DNA of 64,000 bases from an uncultured Bacteroidota bacterium. Lineage in GTDB: Bacteria > Bacteroidota > Bacteroidia > Flavobacteriales > Flavobacteriaceae. The DNA lies in NCBI GenBank assembly GCA_902584445.1, contig CACHZY010000005.1, positions 1 to 64,000 on the forward strand, written 5' to 3'. The notes below the pieces were generated by a model, which did no database searches, was not told the origin of the DNA, and saw nothing but the letters and a program-made list of their open reading frames with translations. This document shows positions 36,453 through 43,933 of this stretch, piece by piece. Numbering within the stretch: position 1 is the first letter of the stretch; each line of letters starts with the position of its first letter. The translations under genes were made by a program, and so were the position numbers.

Positions 36453-37385
36453 TTATATTATGTAGTTGTTACTAATAGATTTGTTGTGGTGAACATTGTG
36501 CATAGTCTTTGCAAATATTTTTGCACAACTTAATACTTTAATTTTTTTACTTTTCTTCTTTGATGGGATAGTATCGGAAACTATTAGTTCCTCTAAACGA
36601 GATTTTTCAATTTTATCAAAAGCATCTGCAGATAGTAATGCATGTGTACATATTGCTCTAACAGATAATGCTCCCCTTTCCATCATCAAATCAGCGGCCC
36701 GAGTAAGTGTTCCAGCAGTATCGACCATATCATCAACTAAAACTACATTTTTACCAGTCACATCACCAATGAGCTCCATATTAGTAATCACATTTGCTTT
36801 AGCTCTTTGTTTATAACAAATGACAACGTCAGACTCCAAAAATTTAGAATAAGCGTATGCTCTTTTTGAACCACCCATGTCTGGTGAGGCGACAGTTAAT
36901 TTATCTAAATTAAGTTGTTGCAAATAAGGTATGAAAATTGCCGAGGCAAATAGGTGGTCAACAGGTTTTTCAAAGAAACCCTGAATTTGATCTGCGTGTA
37001 AGTCCATTGTAATAATCCTTGTAGCACCTGCAGATTCAAGAAGTTTAGCAATAAGTTTTGCACCAATCGGGACTCTAGGTTTATCTTTTCTGTCTTGGCG
37101 AGCCCACCCAAAATATGGCATAACCGCAGTGATGTGTCTAGCTGAAGCTCTTTTCGCAGCGTCTAGCATTAAAAGCATTTCCATAAGATTTTCTGAGCTA
37201 GGATGTGTTGAACCCACAATAAAAATTCTAGCACCTCTTACAGATTCTTCAAAAGAGGGTTGAAATTCCCCATCGCTGTAGTGCGAAAAGTTTACCTGAC
37301 CTAGTGGCAAGCCATATTCTCTAGCTATGGCAGTAGCCAATTCAAAGGACTGGTTACAACTAAATAATTTTACCGGAGTTTTCAA
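36453..37385 (-). CDS. prs: Ribose-phosphate pyrophosphokinase
   Basis: 310 aa. PYFGWARQDRKDKPRVPIGA and the PRPP-binding loop VVLVDDMVDTAGTLTRAADL are diagnostic. It makes PRPP from ribose 5-phosphate and ATP for nucleotide, histidine and tryptophan synthesis. It is the first gene of the prs-rplY unit. A TAAATTTG -7 element lies 22 bases upstream of its start. Confidence 0.96.
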   Translation of the reverse strand: MKTPVKLFSCNQSFELATAIAREYGLPLGQVNFSHYSDGEFQPSFEESVRGARIFIVGSTHPSSENLMEMLLMLDAAKRASARHITAVMPYFGWARQDRKDKPRVPIGAKLIAKLLESAGATRIITMDLHADQIQGFFEKPVDHLFASAIFIPYLQQLNLDKLTVASPDMGGSKRAYAYSKFLESDVVICYKQRAKANVITNMELIGDVTGKNVVLVDDMVDTAGTLTRAADLMMERGALSVRAICTHALLSADAFDKIEKSRLEELIVSDTIPSKKKSKKIKVLSCAKIFAKTMHNVHHNKSISNNYII

Positions 37386-37406
37386 TGGTTAGTGCTTTTT
37401 GGATTG

Positions 37407-37414
37407 CAAATTTA
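37407..37414 (-). promoter_or_regulatory. Predicted -7 element of the prs promoter
   Basis: TAAATTTG on the minus strand matches TAnnTTTG and lies just upstream of the prs ATG. No -33 element is seen at the usual distance. Confidence 0.35.
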
Positions 37415-37495
37415 TAAATAAAATCAAGTCGTTAAAGCTTATTCATCAATAATTTAGAATGAAACTTCTTTAAAATTATTAATTTTAGCGTCGCT

Positions 37496-37577
37496 GCCTT
37501 GGTGGCGGAACTGGTAGACGCGCTGGATTCAAAATCCAGTTCTTTCGGGAGTGTGGGTTCGATTCCCACCCAAGGTA
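37496..37577 (+). tRNA. tRNA-Leu (anticodon CAA)
   Basis: An 82-base cloverleaf with a long variable arm, as expected for Leu. The acceptor is GCCTTGG/CCAAGGT (G1-U72), the D-stem GCG/CGC, and the anticodon stem CTGGA/TCCAG with loop TTCAAAA, so the anticodon is CAA at 37530-37532. The T-arm is GTGGG TTCGATT CCCAC and the discriminator is A. CCA is not encoded. It decodes UUG and sits between the housekeeping block and the PUL. Confidence 0.97.
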
Positions 37578-37581
37578 CTTT

Positions 37582-37608
37582 AACCTCGCAATTTTTGCGG
37601 GGTTTTTT
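37582..37608 (+). terminator. Rho-independent terminator of tRNA-Leu
   Basis: An 8-bp stem CCTCGCAA/TTGCGGGG (one G-U pair) with a three-base loop is followed by six T's. It starts seven bases after the tRNA. Confidence 0.82.
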
Positions 37609-37778
37609 CTTTGAAAATATTTAATAAACTAAAAAAAATGGATTTAATGAATTTAATTTGAGCTTACTTATAATTGACCATAATAGTTCAAATAAGTCCA
37701 ATTGATTTTATTTAAAAAGTTATAGTTTTTGGCATATAATATTTCAAAAAAAAATTAAATATTAGCTACTTTTAGCCC

Positions 37779-39365
37779 ATGAATAGAAAAATATATTTTC
37801 AATTATTTTTATTATTACTTTTCAGTTGTTCAAGGGCTGAAAAAGAGGTTCAAGAAGACTTATTTTTCTCAAATACAACTGAATCGACAACTGAAAATAG
37901 CTCAAATATTCAAAATACAATCGAAGATTCTAGTAATGGAGGAACTATAGCTGAGGATTCCTCTTCAACTACTCCTAATGAGGAAATTGAAGGTAATGGA
38001 GTAGTAACTATAGGTGGACCGCTTGAAAAATATCTCACATTAAATAAATCGATTACCTATCAAAAAGTTGATGGATTTGGCGCTGGAATAAAGCGAAGGA
38101 CTGAGGATTTATATAAGCTCTCTAGCTCTTTGAGAGAGAAAGTTGAAAAATACTGTTTTCACGATTTAGAGGTAAATATGATTCGCTTTTTTATTTATCA
38201 TGATTTGGAACCTATTAACGATAATGACAATCCTCTAGAATTAGACGAAAGTAAGTTGGATTGGACTCCTTTTGACAGCGATCCAAATAAAAATAGGACG
38301 CGATATGTAGGTGAGGCTTTAAATAATGCAATGTTTTTAAGTAAAAATGGATTTGATCATATAATTGGAAACTGTAATAGTCCGCCTGGTTGGTTAAAAT
38401 CCAACGGAAAACACAACGGTGGTGGAACACTAATAAATGGAGGTGAATCGGAGTACAGTGAATTTTTAATTGCTACGCTAAAGGGACTTAAAACAAGATA
38501 TGGAATTAATATGACTGCAATTTCTCCTACCAATGAGCCAGATTATGAAGTTGCTTATGAGTCTATGGATACACCGCCAACCGAATTGTCTAGCATTATT
38601 TTGAATCTTGATGATCGTCTTGATCGGGAAGGCTTGAGCGATATAAAAATTGTTTCTCCGGAGTGTTTTAGGGTACATCAAAATTCAGAAAGGTCTACAA
38701 CAACATATATCAATGCGATGTTTGCTGATGATAAGGTTAAAAATGCAGTCGATATTGTTGCTACTCATACTTATGCAGATCCCAATCATAATGCTAATTG
38801 GAGGTTATTAAAACAGGCGGCATCTGATAAGCCTGTATGGGTTACAGAGTCAGGAGTCAATCGAAGTTTAGATCAATCTATGAGTGACGCTGCTAACTAC
38901 ATCAAGTGGATTATTAGAGGGTTTAATGAGGGCGGATTGACAGCATATATGTTACATCTTTTTTATGGTGAGGCAGAGGAAAGAGGCTATTCTAGTCTAG
39001 TTGCTTGGACACCTTCAGGGGAAATAATTTTACCAAAAAGATATTATTCCTTAAAACACTTTGCTAATCTTATTAAGCCAGGATACCTTAGAATTTCAGC
39101 CGATTTAAGTGAGGCAAATATGTTTGTACTTGCATTTAAATCTCCAAATGAGGACAAAGTAGTTTTACAAATATTTAACCAGGGTATTGAACAGAATTTA
39201 TCTATTGACGTAATTCCAGGTTCAAAGTCAATTCAACATATTATTACCTCTGACAATGAGGGAGAAGATTTTATTTCAAAAAATTACTATTCCCCTGATA
39301 AGAATTACTTTAACTTAAATGTTCCATCAATGACACTGAACTCGATTATTTTCAATCTGAATTGA
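37779..39365 (+). CDS. GH30-family glycoside hydrolase lipoprotein (probable xylan-active enzyme)
   Basis: 528 aa. The lipobox is LLLFSC (Cys17), followed by a Ser/Thr/Glu-rich linker (about 25-75) that would hold the enzyme away from the membrane. The (beta/alpha)8 domain begins at about ITYQKVDGFGAGIK. The acid/base Glu253 is in SPTNEPDYE and the nucleophile Glu357 in VWVTESGVN. A C-terminal beta-sandwich follows, ending IIFNLN. GH30 includes endo-xylanases and other beta-glycosidases. With two GH10 domains nearby, xylan is the likeliest substrate, but the subfamily cannot be assigned by eye. It converges with the first sulfatase gene. Confidence 0.88.
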   Translation: MNRKIYFQLFLLLLFSCSRAEKEVQEDLFFSNTTESTTENSSNIQNTIEDSSNGGTIAEDSSSTTPNEEIEGNGVVTIGGPLEKYLTLNKSITYQKVDGFGAGIKRRTEDLYKLSSSLREKVEKYCFHDLEVNMIRFFIYHDLEPINDNDNPLELDESKLDWTPFDSDPNKNRTRYVGEALNNAMFLSKNGFDHIIGNCNSPPGWLKSNGKHNGGGTLINGGESEYSEFLIATLKGLKTRYGINMTAISPTNEPDYEVAYESMDTPPTELSSIILNLDDRLDREGLSDIKIVSPECFRVHQNSERSTTTYINAMFADDKVKNAVDIVATHTYADPNHNANWRLLKQAASDKPVWVTESGVNRSLDQSMSDAANYIKWIIRGFNEGGLTAYMLHLFYGEAEERGYSSLVAWTPSGEIILPKRYYSLKHFANLIKPGYLRISADLSEANMFVLAFKSPNEDKVVLQIFNQGIEQNLSIDVIPGSKSIQHIITSDNEGEDFISKNYYSPDKNYFNLNVPSMTLNSIIFNLN

Positions 39366-39377
39366 TGGCAAAACATA

Positions 39378-40781
39378 TTATTGATTCTCCATAAGTTGAC
39401 TATCAATCTTTTTGCCAAGGCTATCCATTAATTTATTATATGATTTTAAATGTGATAAATTATTCATTTGTAAAGGGTCTAAATTATTTTCATAAATCAT
39501 TCTGTCTAAAATCTTATCTCCAATATTATATTTCCATTCAGAGTAGAAAAAATTATCAGACATATAAGTGTCACCATTTATATATCTTGAAAAAGCAAAT
39601 GTTTTAGTTGTTTTATTTGGGTCATTTAAATTCTCTACTAATGAGTTTCCTTGAAGATTTTTGGGTCCATTTATATTTAGGAGTTCACAAATAGTAGGGT
39701 ATAGGTCAACTAATTCAGCAAATGAATCAGATTGAGAAGATTTTGTTAATCCTGGAACTTTAATTATTAATGGTACCTGTAACTCTGTCTTGAAGAGACT
39801 ATGCTTTGACCATCTGTTATGTTCTGACAAGCTGAAACCATGATCACTAGTTAAAATTACTATCGTATCCTCAGCAAGACCCAATTCATCCAAAGCATTT
39901 AAAACACGACCGATTTGAGCATCAATATAACTGACACAAGCATAATAAGCATGAATTAGTTTTTTTGCAAGCTTTTCCTCTACATCAACATTTTTGGTAA
40001 TGTCTTTATATGCAGTCAGTTCATACCATGTCTGAGCTCTTTTAGGAGCCGTAAATGGAAAATCTTTGTTAATGGGAAATTTAATTTCAGTTGGATCATA
40101 AAGATCCCAATATTTTTTGGGAGCATTAAAAGGAAGATGAGGTTTTACAAATCCACTAAATAGCAGAAACGGTTTCCCATCATCTTTTAATTTTATAAGA
40201 TCAGAGATAGTTTTTGTTGCAATTTGGCCATCAAAATAGGCGTCATCATCCACTATAGCCGCTTCATAAGCTGGCACCTCTTTTTTCGATTTTTCGTTTT
40301 CGATGTTTTCCTCTAGTTTATAATTTCTCCAAGTTACTTCTTGAGGAGGGTCCCAAACCTCTGACCAGGTGTGTTTCATGTCAGCTGAATTATGTGATAC
40401 TTTTCCATTACTTATTGTAGTGTATCCATTATCCTTAAGTAATCCAGAAAGCGTTATAGCATCTGGCATCTCCTCATCAATTCTTGAGAAATAATTTACA
40501 AAACGGGTTTTATTTGGACGAAACCCTGTAAGTAAACTTGCACGCGAGGCACCACATACTGGAATATTACAAAAAGCATTGTTAAACTGAACTGATGATT
40601 TCGATAGTTCCTCAATATTTGGCGCTATAATATGTTTTTTCCCATAATTAGGCAGCTCAGGTCTTAAGTCATCTACAATAATAAAAAGGACATTTTTTGG
40701 TTTTTTTTCCTGTGAAAAGATTTCCTGTGAAAAAATAAATAGTGACAGAAAAATTATGGATTTAAAGAATTTATATTTCAT
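39378..40781 (-). CDS. S1-type sulfatase, iduronate-2-sulfatase-like
   Basis: 467 aa. A signal peptide runs to about residue 24. The metal-binding start is NVLFIIVDDLRPELPNYG. The formylglycine motif is CGASR (Cys76), a C-x-A-S-R variant of C-x-P-S-R, followed by ASLLTGFRPN. TIVILTSDHGFSLSEHNRWS gives the other metal ligands. It resembles iduronate-2-sulfatase-like members, which act on 2-O- or related sulfates of uronic or other sugars. It needs conversion of Cys76 to formylglycine, which the FGE at the end of the window could do. It lies 40 bases downstream of the sulfatase-GH10 fusion gene, with a stem-loop between. Confidence 0.9.
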   Translation of the reverse strand: MKYKFFKSIIFLSLFIFSQEIFSQEKKPKNVLFIIVDDLRPELPNYGKKHIIAPNIEELSKSSVQFNNAFCNIPVCGASRASLLTGFRPNKTRFVNYFSRIDEEMPDAITLSGLLKDNGYTTISNGKVSHNSADMKHTWSEVWDPPQEVTWRNYKLEENIENEKSKKEVPAYEAAIVDDDAYFDGQIATKTISDLIKLKDDGKPFLLFSGFVKPHLPFNAPKKYWDLYDPTEIKFPINKDFPFTAPKRAQTWYELTAYKDITKNVDVEEKLAKKLIHAYYACVSYIDAQIGRVLNALDELGLAEDTIVILTSDHGFSLSEHNRWSKHSLFKTELQVPLIIKVPGLTKSSQSDSFAELVDLYPTICELLNINGPKNLQGNSLVENLNDPNKTTKTFAFSRYINGDTYMSDNFFYSEWKYNIGDKILDRMIYENNLDPLQMNNLSHLKSYNKLMDSLGKKIDSQLMENQ

Positions 40782-40794
40782 ATTTAAAATTTTG

Positions 40795-40816
40795 AACTTG
40801 AGATTTATCTCAAGTT
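40795..40816. other. Perfect intercistronic stem-loop between two sulfatase genes
   Basis: AACTTGAGA TTTA TCTCAAGTT is a perfect 9-bp stem with a four-base loop in the 39-base gap. There is no strong U-run after it on the minus strand, so it looks more like an mRNA processing or stability element than a terminator. Confidence 0.6.
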
Positions 40817-40820
40817 TAAT

Positions 40821-43448
40821 TTATTGTTGGGTTAAAATCATTTTTTTAATGGCGTAATAGGCAGGTTTCGGTTTTAATTTAGAATCAAAAATGAATCGAT
40901 GTTTATTATGATGAGGACCTGGTTTACCATCCACCATACCCCAAGTGTTAAAAGTAACAACACCTTGATCTTTTTTTGAAAGTAAGACACCTATTATATT
41001 TGCATAAGCTTTAGCCTGCCTCTGAAGTGCTTCATTTGAATTATTTCCATCCTCAATTCGGTAATCCATTTCAGTTACATGGAAATCTAAATCGTTTTTA
41101 TGTGCCCAATCGATTAAATCGCCTAAAAATTTTAATTGTGAACTATCATTCGCTAAAGGTTGGTCGCTCCTAAGGTGTGCTTGCCATCCTAGACCATTTA
41201 TTCTCAGTCCTTTTGATCTTAGGTAAAGAATTGTTTTCTTTACTTGCCTCCACATTTTGGGCTCCATTCCCCCATGCTGGTTGAAAACCAAACTGATGTT
41301 GGGTGCATAACGATTGGCAATTTCAAAAGCCTTAATTATATATGAAGGATAACCATTTTCATCTCTCCCAATTTGTACCCACGGGTTTTCCCATTTATCC
41401 ATTCCTGGTTTTTCTTTAAACCAATTTCCTTCTCTTGTTATCGTCTCATTTACTACGTCCATCCACTTTACACTCGGCTCTTGATTCATTTTTTTACACA
41501 GGGCTGTGAAATATTCAGTCATATTTTTTTCGAGTTCTTTTGGGGTTCTATTATCTGCTTTTGCCCACCTCGAAGCTTGTGGGCTTACCGGACCGTGTAT
41601 CCTTAATTTAATTTGGTATTTATCTGCAAAACTTAGATAATCATCTATTAAGGTCCAGTCCCATACTCCAGGGGAAGGATGAACTCTAACTTGTTTTGCG
41701 CAATTCTCGGGAGTTGAGTAAGTAAATTCTCCTAAGAATAGATCTGATACTTTTGTATTTAGCTGATCATGATTTAAAGTTGCCCCAATGACTACATTAT
41801 TGTTATCGTAATTATTTTGATCTAATAATTTTTGAATACCAATTCCAAATTTACTTTTGGGTTTATTGATAAGGGTTTTCTTTGGAGGACTTAAAAAAGC
41901 CAATCCATCTGCTTTAATTTTCTTGTAAATACTTTCATATCCATCGACTTGTATCAAATTTTCTGTTTCTAAGGGATCTTTAGAATAATCAAATAATTCC
42001 TCTTGAATGATATCTTTTTCACTTATTTCTTTCCCAATTTTTGATTTATTGATCCAAAGGGTATACCTGTAATCTGATGATCTAAAGCTGTAGCCCATAT
42101 TTTGATTTCTTAGGTACTGGCTAACTGCATATTCTTTAACGGACTGAACTGAGCCATCCATTAATGGCAAGAGTGATTTGCCATCCAATCCATTATGCAA
42201 AGGAATATTGGCTAGTTCACAAAGTGTTGGAAAAATATCGACAAATTCAGTTGGGGAGTAAACCTTTCTAGGTGTTTGATCTTGAGGGGCATATATAATT
42301 AGAGGGGATCTAGTGGCCTGCTCAAAATTGGAATGCTTATTCCACAAACGGTGATCACCCAAATGATAACCGTGGTCTCCCCAAATAACTATAATGGTGT
42401 TGTCCATTAATCCTTTTGCATTTAATTTCTTTAAGATTTTTCCTATTTGAAAATCGATAAAAGTTACACATGCATAATAACCGTGGATTAATTCTCTTTC
42501 TAAATTATCATCTAGTTGTAATTGTCTATTTTCATCTAATTTATAGTCCCAATCAGGTGCTGAAAATGAGCGCATTTCACCGGAATTGTGATACGATAAT
42601 CTACCTGTATTCTTTGCCCTTTCTCTAAACTCAGCTAATGGCATACGTTCCCTCTTATAAAGATCCCAATATTGTTTTGGGGCGGAAAACGGAAGATGAG
42701 GTTTTCTAAAACCAACTGCCAGGAAAAATGGAGATTTACTGTCTTTGGTCAAATCATCAATCATATCAACTGCTTTAGCTGCAATAACTCCATCTGCATA
42801 TGCCTGATCAGGTTTATCACTAAATGAGACGGGTGGCTTATATTTATTTTTTAGTGATTCGCCTAGATTGCCATTTCTGCTTATGCCATCTTTTTTTATG
42901 ATAGAATTAATGTTAGCCTTTATTTTTTCATTTTGATAGTCTCCAAGAGTAGGGGGTCCGAAGGGTTTGGGGTAAGATAGCTGGTGAGGCTTAACAAATG
43001 GAATACTCCATGAAGGGGCATCGCTTTTTTTATCTACTCCCCTGGGGTCGAATATTTTTCCAACTCCAGCAGTAATAAATCCCATGGCTTTGAAATGTTG
43101 TGGAAGGGTGACAATATTGGGCTTCTTATCTCTCATTTTGGTATTTAAATCGTAAACCTTGGTATAATCTGGACGTTTTCCTGTCAAAAGACTTATCCTA
43201 GACGGACTACAAATCGCTTGTTGTGTGTGATTATTTAAAAATAAGGTTGACTTACGCGCTAAGAAATCAAGATTAGGTGTTATAGCCATCGCATCACCAT
43301 AGCTTCTTATAGTTGGTTTTAAATCATCAACTGCGATGAAAACAATATTATAGGAAGTATTGTTTTGAGCTTTACTAAATGTCAGAAACAATAAGTAAAT
43401 TACAACAAATGTATTTCTGTATTTTTTCCTTGATGAAATTAGAACCAA
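40821..43448 (-). CDS. Sulfatase-GH10 xylanase fusion protein
   Basis: 875 aa. A signal peptide (about 1-28) is followed by an iduronate-2-sulfatase-like S1 domain (about 33-520). This has NIVFIAVDDLKPTIRSYG, a canonical CSPSR formylglycine site (Cys80) and WGDHGYHLGDHRLWNKH. After a short linker comes a GH10 domain (about 550-870) with acid/base Glu668 in KWMDVVNETI and nucleophile Glu793 in HVTEMDYRI. The usual GH10 GHxLxWH segment is replaced by RIHGPVSPQASRW. The start is TTG at 43448; an in-frame stop lies just upstream. Both catalytic sets look intact, so one polypeptide could remove sulfate and cut xylan. Confidence 0.9.
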   Translation of the reverse strand: MVLISSRKKYRNTFVVIYLLFLTFSKAQNNTSYNIVFIAVDDLKPTIRSYGDAMAITPNLDFLARKSTLFLNNHTQQAICSPSRISLLTGKRPDYTKVYDLNTKMRDKKPNIVTLPQHFKAMGFITAGVGKIFDPRGVDKKSDAPSWSIPFVKPHQLSYPKPFGPPTLGDYQNEKIKANINSIIKKDGISRNGNLGESLKNKYKPPVSFSDKPDQAYADGVIAAKAVDMIDDLTKDSKSPFFLAVGFRKPHLPFSAPKQYWDLYKRERMPLAEFRERAKNTGRLSYHNSGEMRSFSAPDWDYKLDENRQLQLDDNLERELIHGYYACVTFIDFQIGKILKKLNAKGLMDNTIIVIWGDHGYHLGDHRLWNKHSNFEQATRSPLIIYAPQDQTPRKVYSPTEFVDIFPTLCELANIPLHNGLDGKSLLPLMDGSVQSVKEYAVSQYLRNQNMGYSFRSSDYRYTLWINKSKIGKEISEKDIIQEELFDYSKDPLETENLIQVDGYESIYKKIKADGLAFLSPPKKTLINKPKSKFGIGIQKLLDQNNYDNNNVVIGATLNHDQLNTKVSDLFLGEFTYSTPENCAKQVRVHPSPGVWDWTLIDDYLSFADKYQIKLRIHGPVSPQASRWAKADNRTPKELEKNMTEYFTALCKKMNQEPSVKWMDVVNETITREGNWFKEKPGMDKWENPWVQIGRDENGYPSYIIKAFEIANRYAPNISLVFNQHGGMEPKMWRQVKKTILYLRSKGLRINGLGWQAHLRSDQPLANDSSQLKFLGDLIDWAHKNDLDFHVTEMDYRIEDGNNSNEALQRQAKAYANIIGVLLSKKDQGVVTFNTWGMVDGKPGPHHNKHRFIFDSKLKPKPAYYAIKKMILTQQ

Positions 43449-43492
43449 TTTATTTCAAGTTATTATCTATGTTAATTTTATTGAAATGACTT

Positions 43493-43528
43493 AAAAAAAA
43501 ACCCGCCATTTTAAAAAATTAGCAGGTT
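43493..43528 (-). terminator. Terminator of the susC-susD transcription unit
   Basis: On the minus strand AACCTGCTAATTTT pairs with AAAATGGCGGGTT (about 13 bp with G-U pairs and one bulge), followed by a run of U's. It lies after the small secreted gene and before the sulfatase-GH10 gene. Confidence 0.72.
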
Positions 43529-43572
43529 TTAAAATACTTAATCATTAAAATAATTTGACAATAAAGAACTAA

Positions 43573-43923
43573 TTACTTAGTATCAGCTTCTTTTCTTGCT
43601 TTGTTACTCAGACTCATGACCTTATTCGCCATTTTTTTTCCAAACCGATCAGTTAGTTTATTTTTAGCGTTCACATATTCTTCAGTATAAATCTCTCTTT
43701 TTTGCTCTTGTGAAAGTCCTTTGCCTCTGATTTTTTTCGATGCGTTTACCACGCGATCTAAAAAAACTTGATTAATAAAAGCCGTGTCCTCTTCTGTAAG
43801 TTCCATATTTTTAGCAACATAATCTGAAAATAGTTTTGCTCTATCTACTTGATATTTATTTGCAGTTTGTGCAAGGCCAACTATAGGCAAAGCAAGAAAA
43901 AGAATTAAAAATAATTTTTTCAT
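43573..43923 (-). CDS. Small secreted helical protein of the susCD operon, unknown function
   Basis: About 116 aa from ATG 43923, chosen because MKKLFLILFLALPIVGLAQ is a clean signal peptide; the track start at 43941 overlaps susD. The mature part is highly charged and predicted helical (MELTEEDTAFINQVFLDRVV, GLSQEQKREIYTEEYVNAKN). It recalls CpxP/Spy-like LTxxQ helical proteins, but that similarity is weak. It is 11 bases after susD, so it is probably cotranscribed with the transporter. I do not recognise a named family. Confidence 0.65.
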   Translation of the reverse strand: MKKLFLILFLALPIVGLAQTANKYQVDRAKLFSDYVAKNMELTEEDTAFINQVFLDRVVNASKKIRGKGLSQEQKREIYTEEYVNAKNKLTDRFGKKMANKVMSLSNKARKEADTK

Positions 43924-43933
43924 TTTAAATACT

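Noticed and set aside
37496-37778. Integrated element at the tRNA-Leu gene
   Set aside because: No integrase and no duplicated tRNA end were found in the window; kept only as a low-weight observation.
41373-41606. 77-aa plus-strand ORF opposite the GH10 part of the fusion
   Set aside because: It is antisense to the GH10 catalytic region and unusually aromatic-rich because of that; no independent support.
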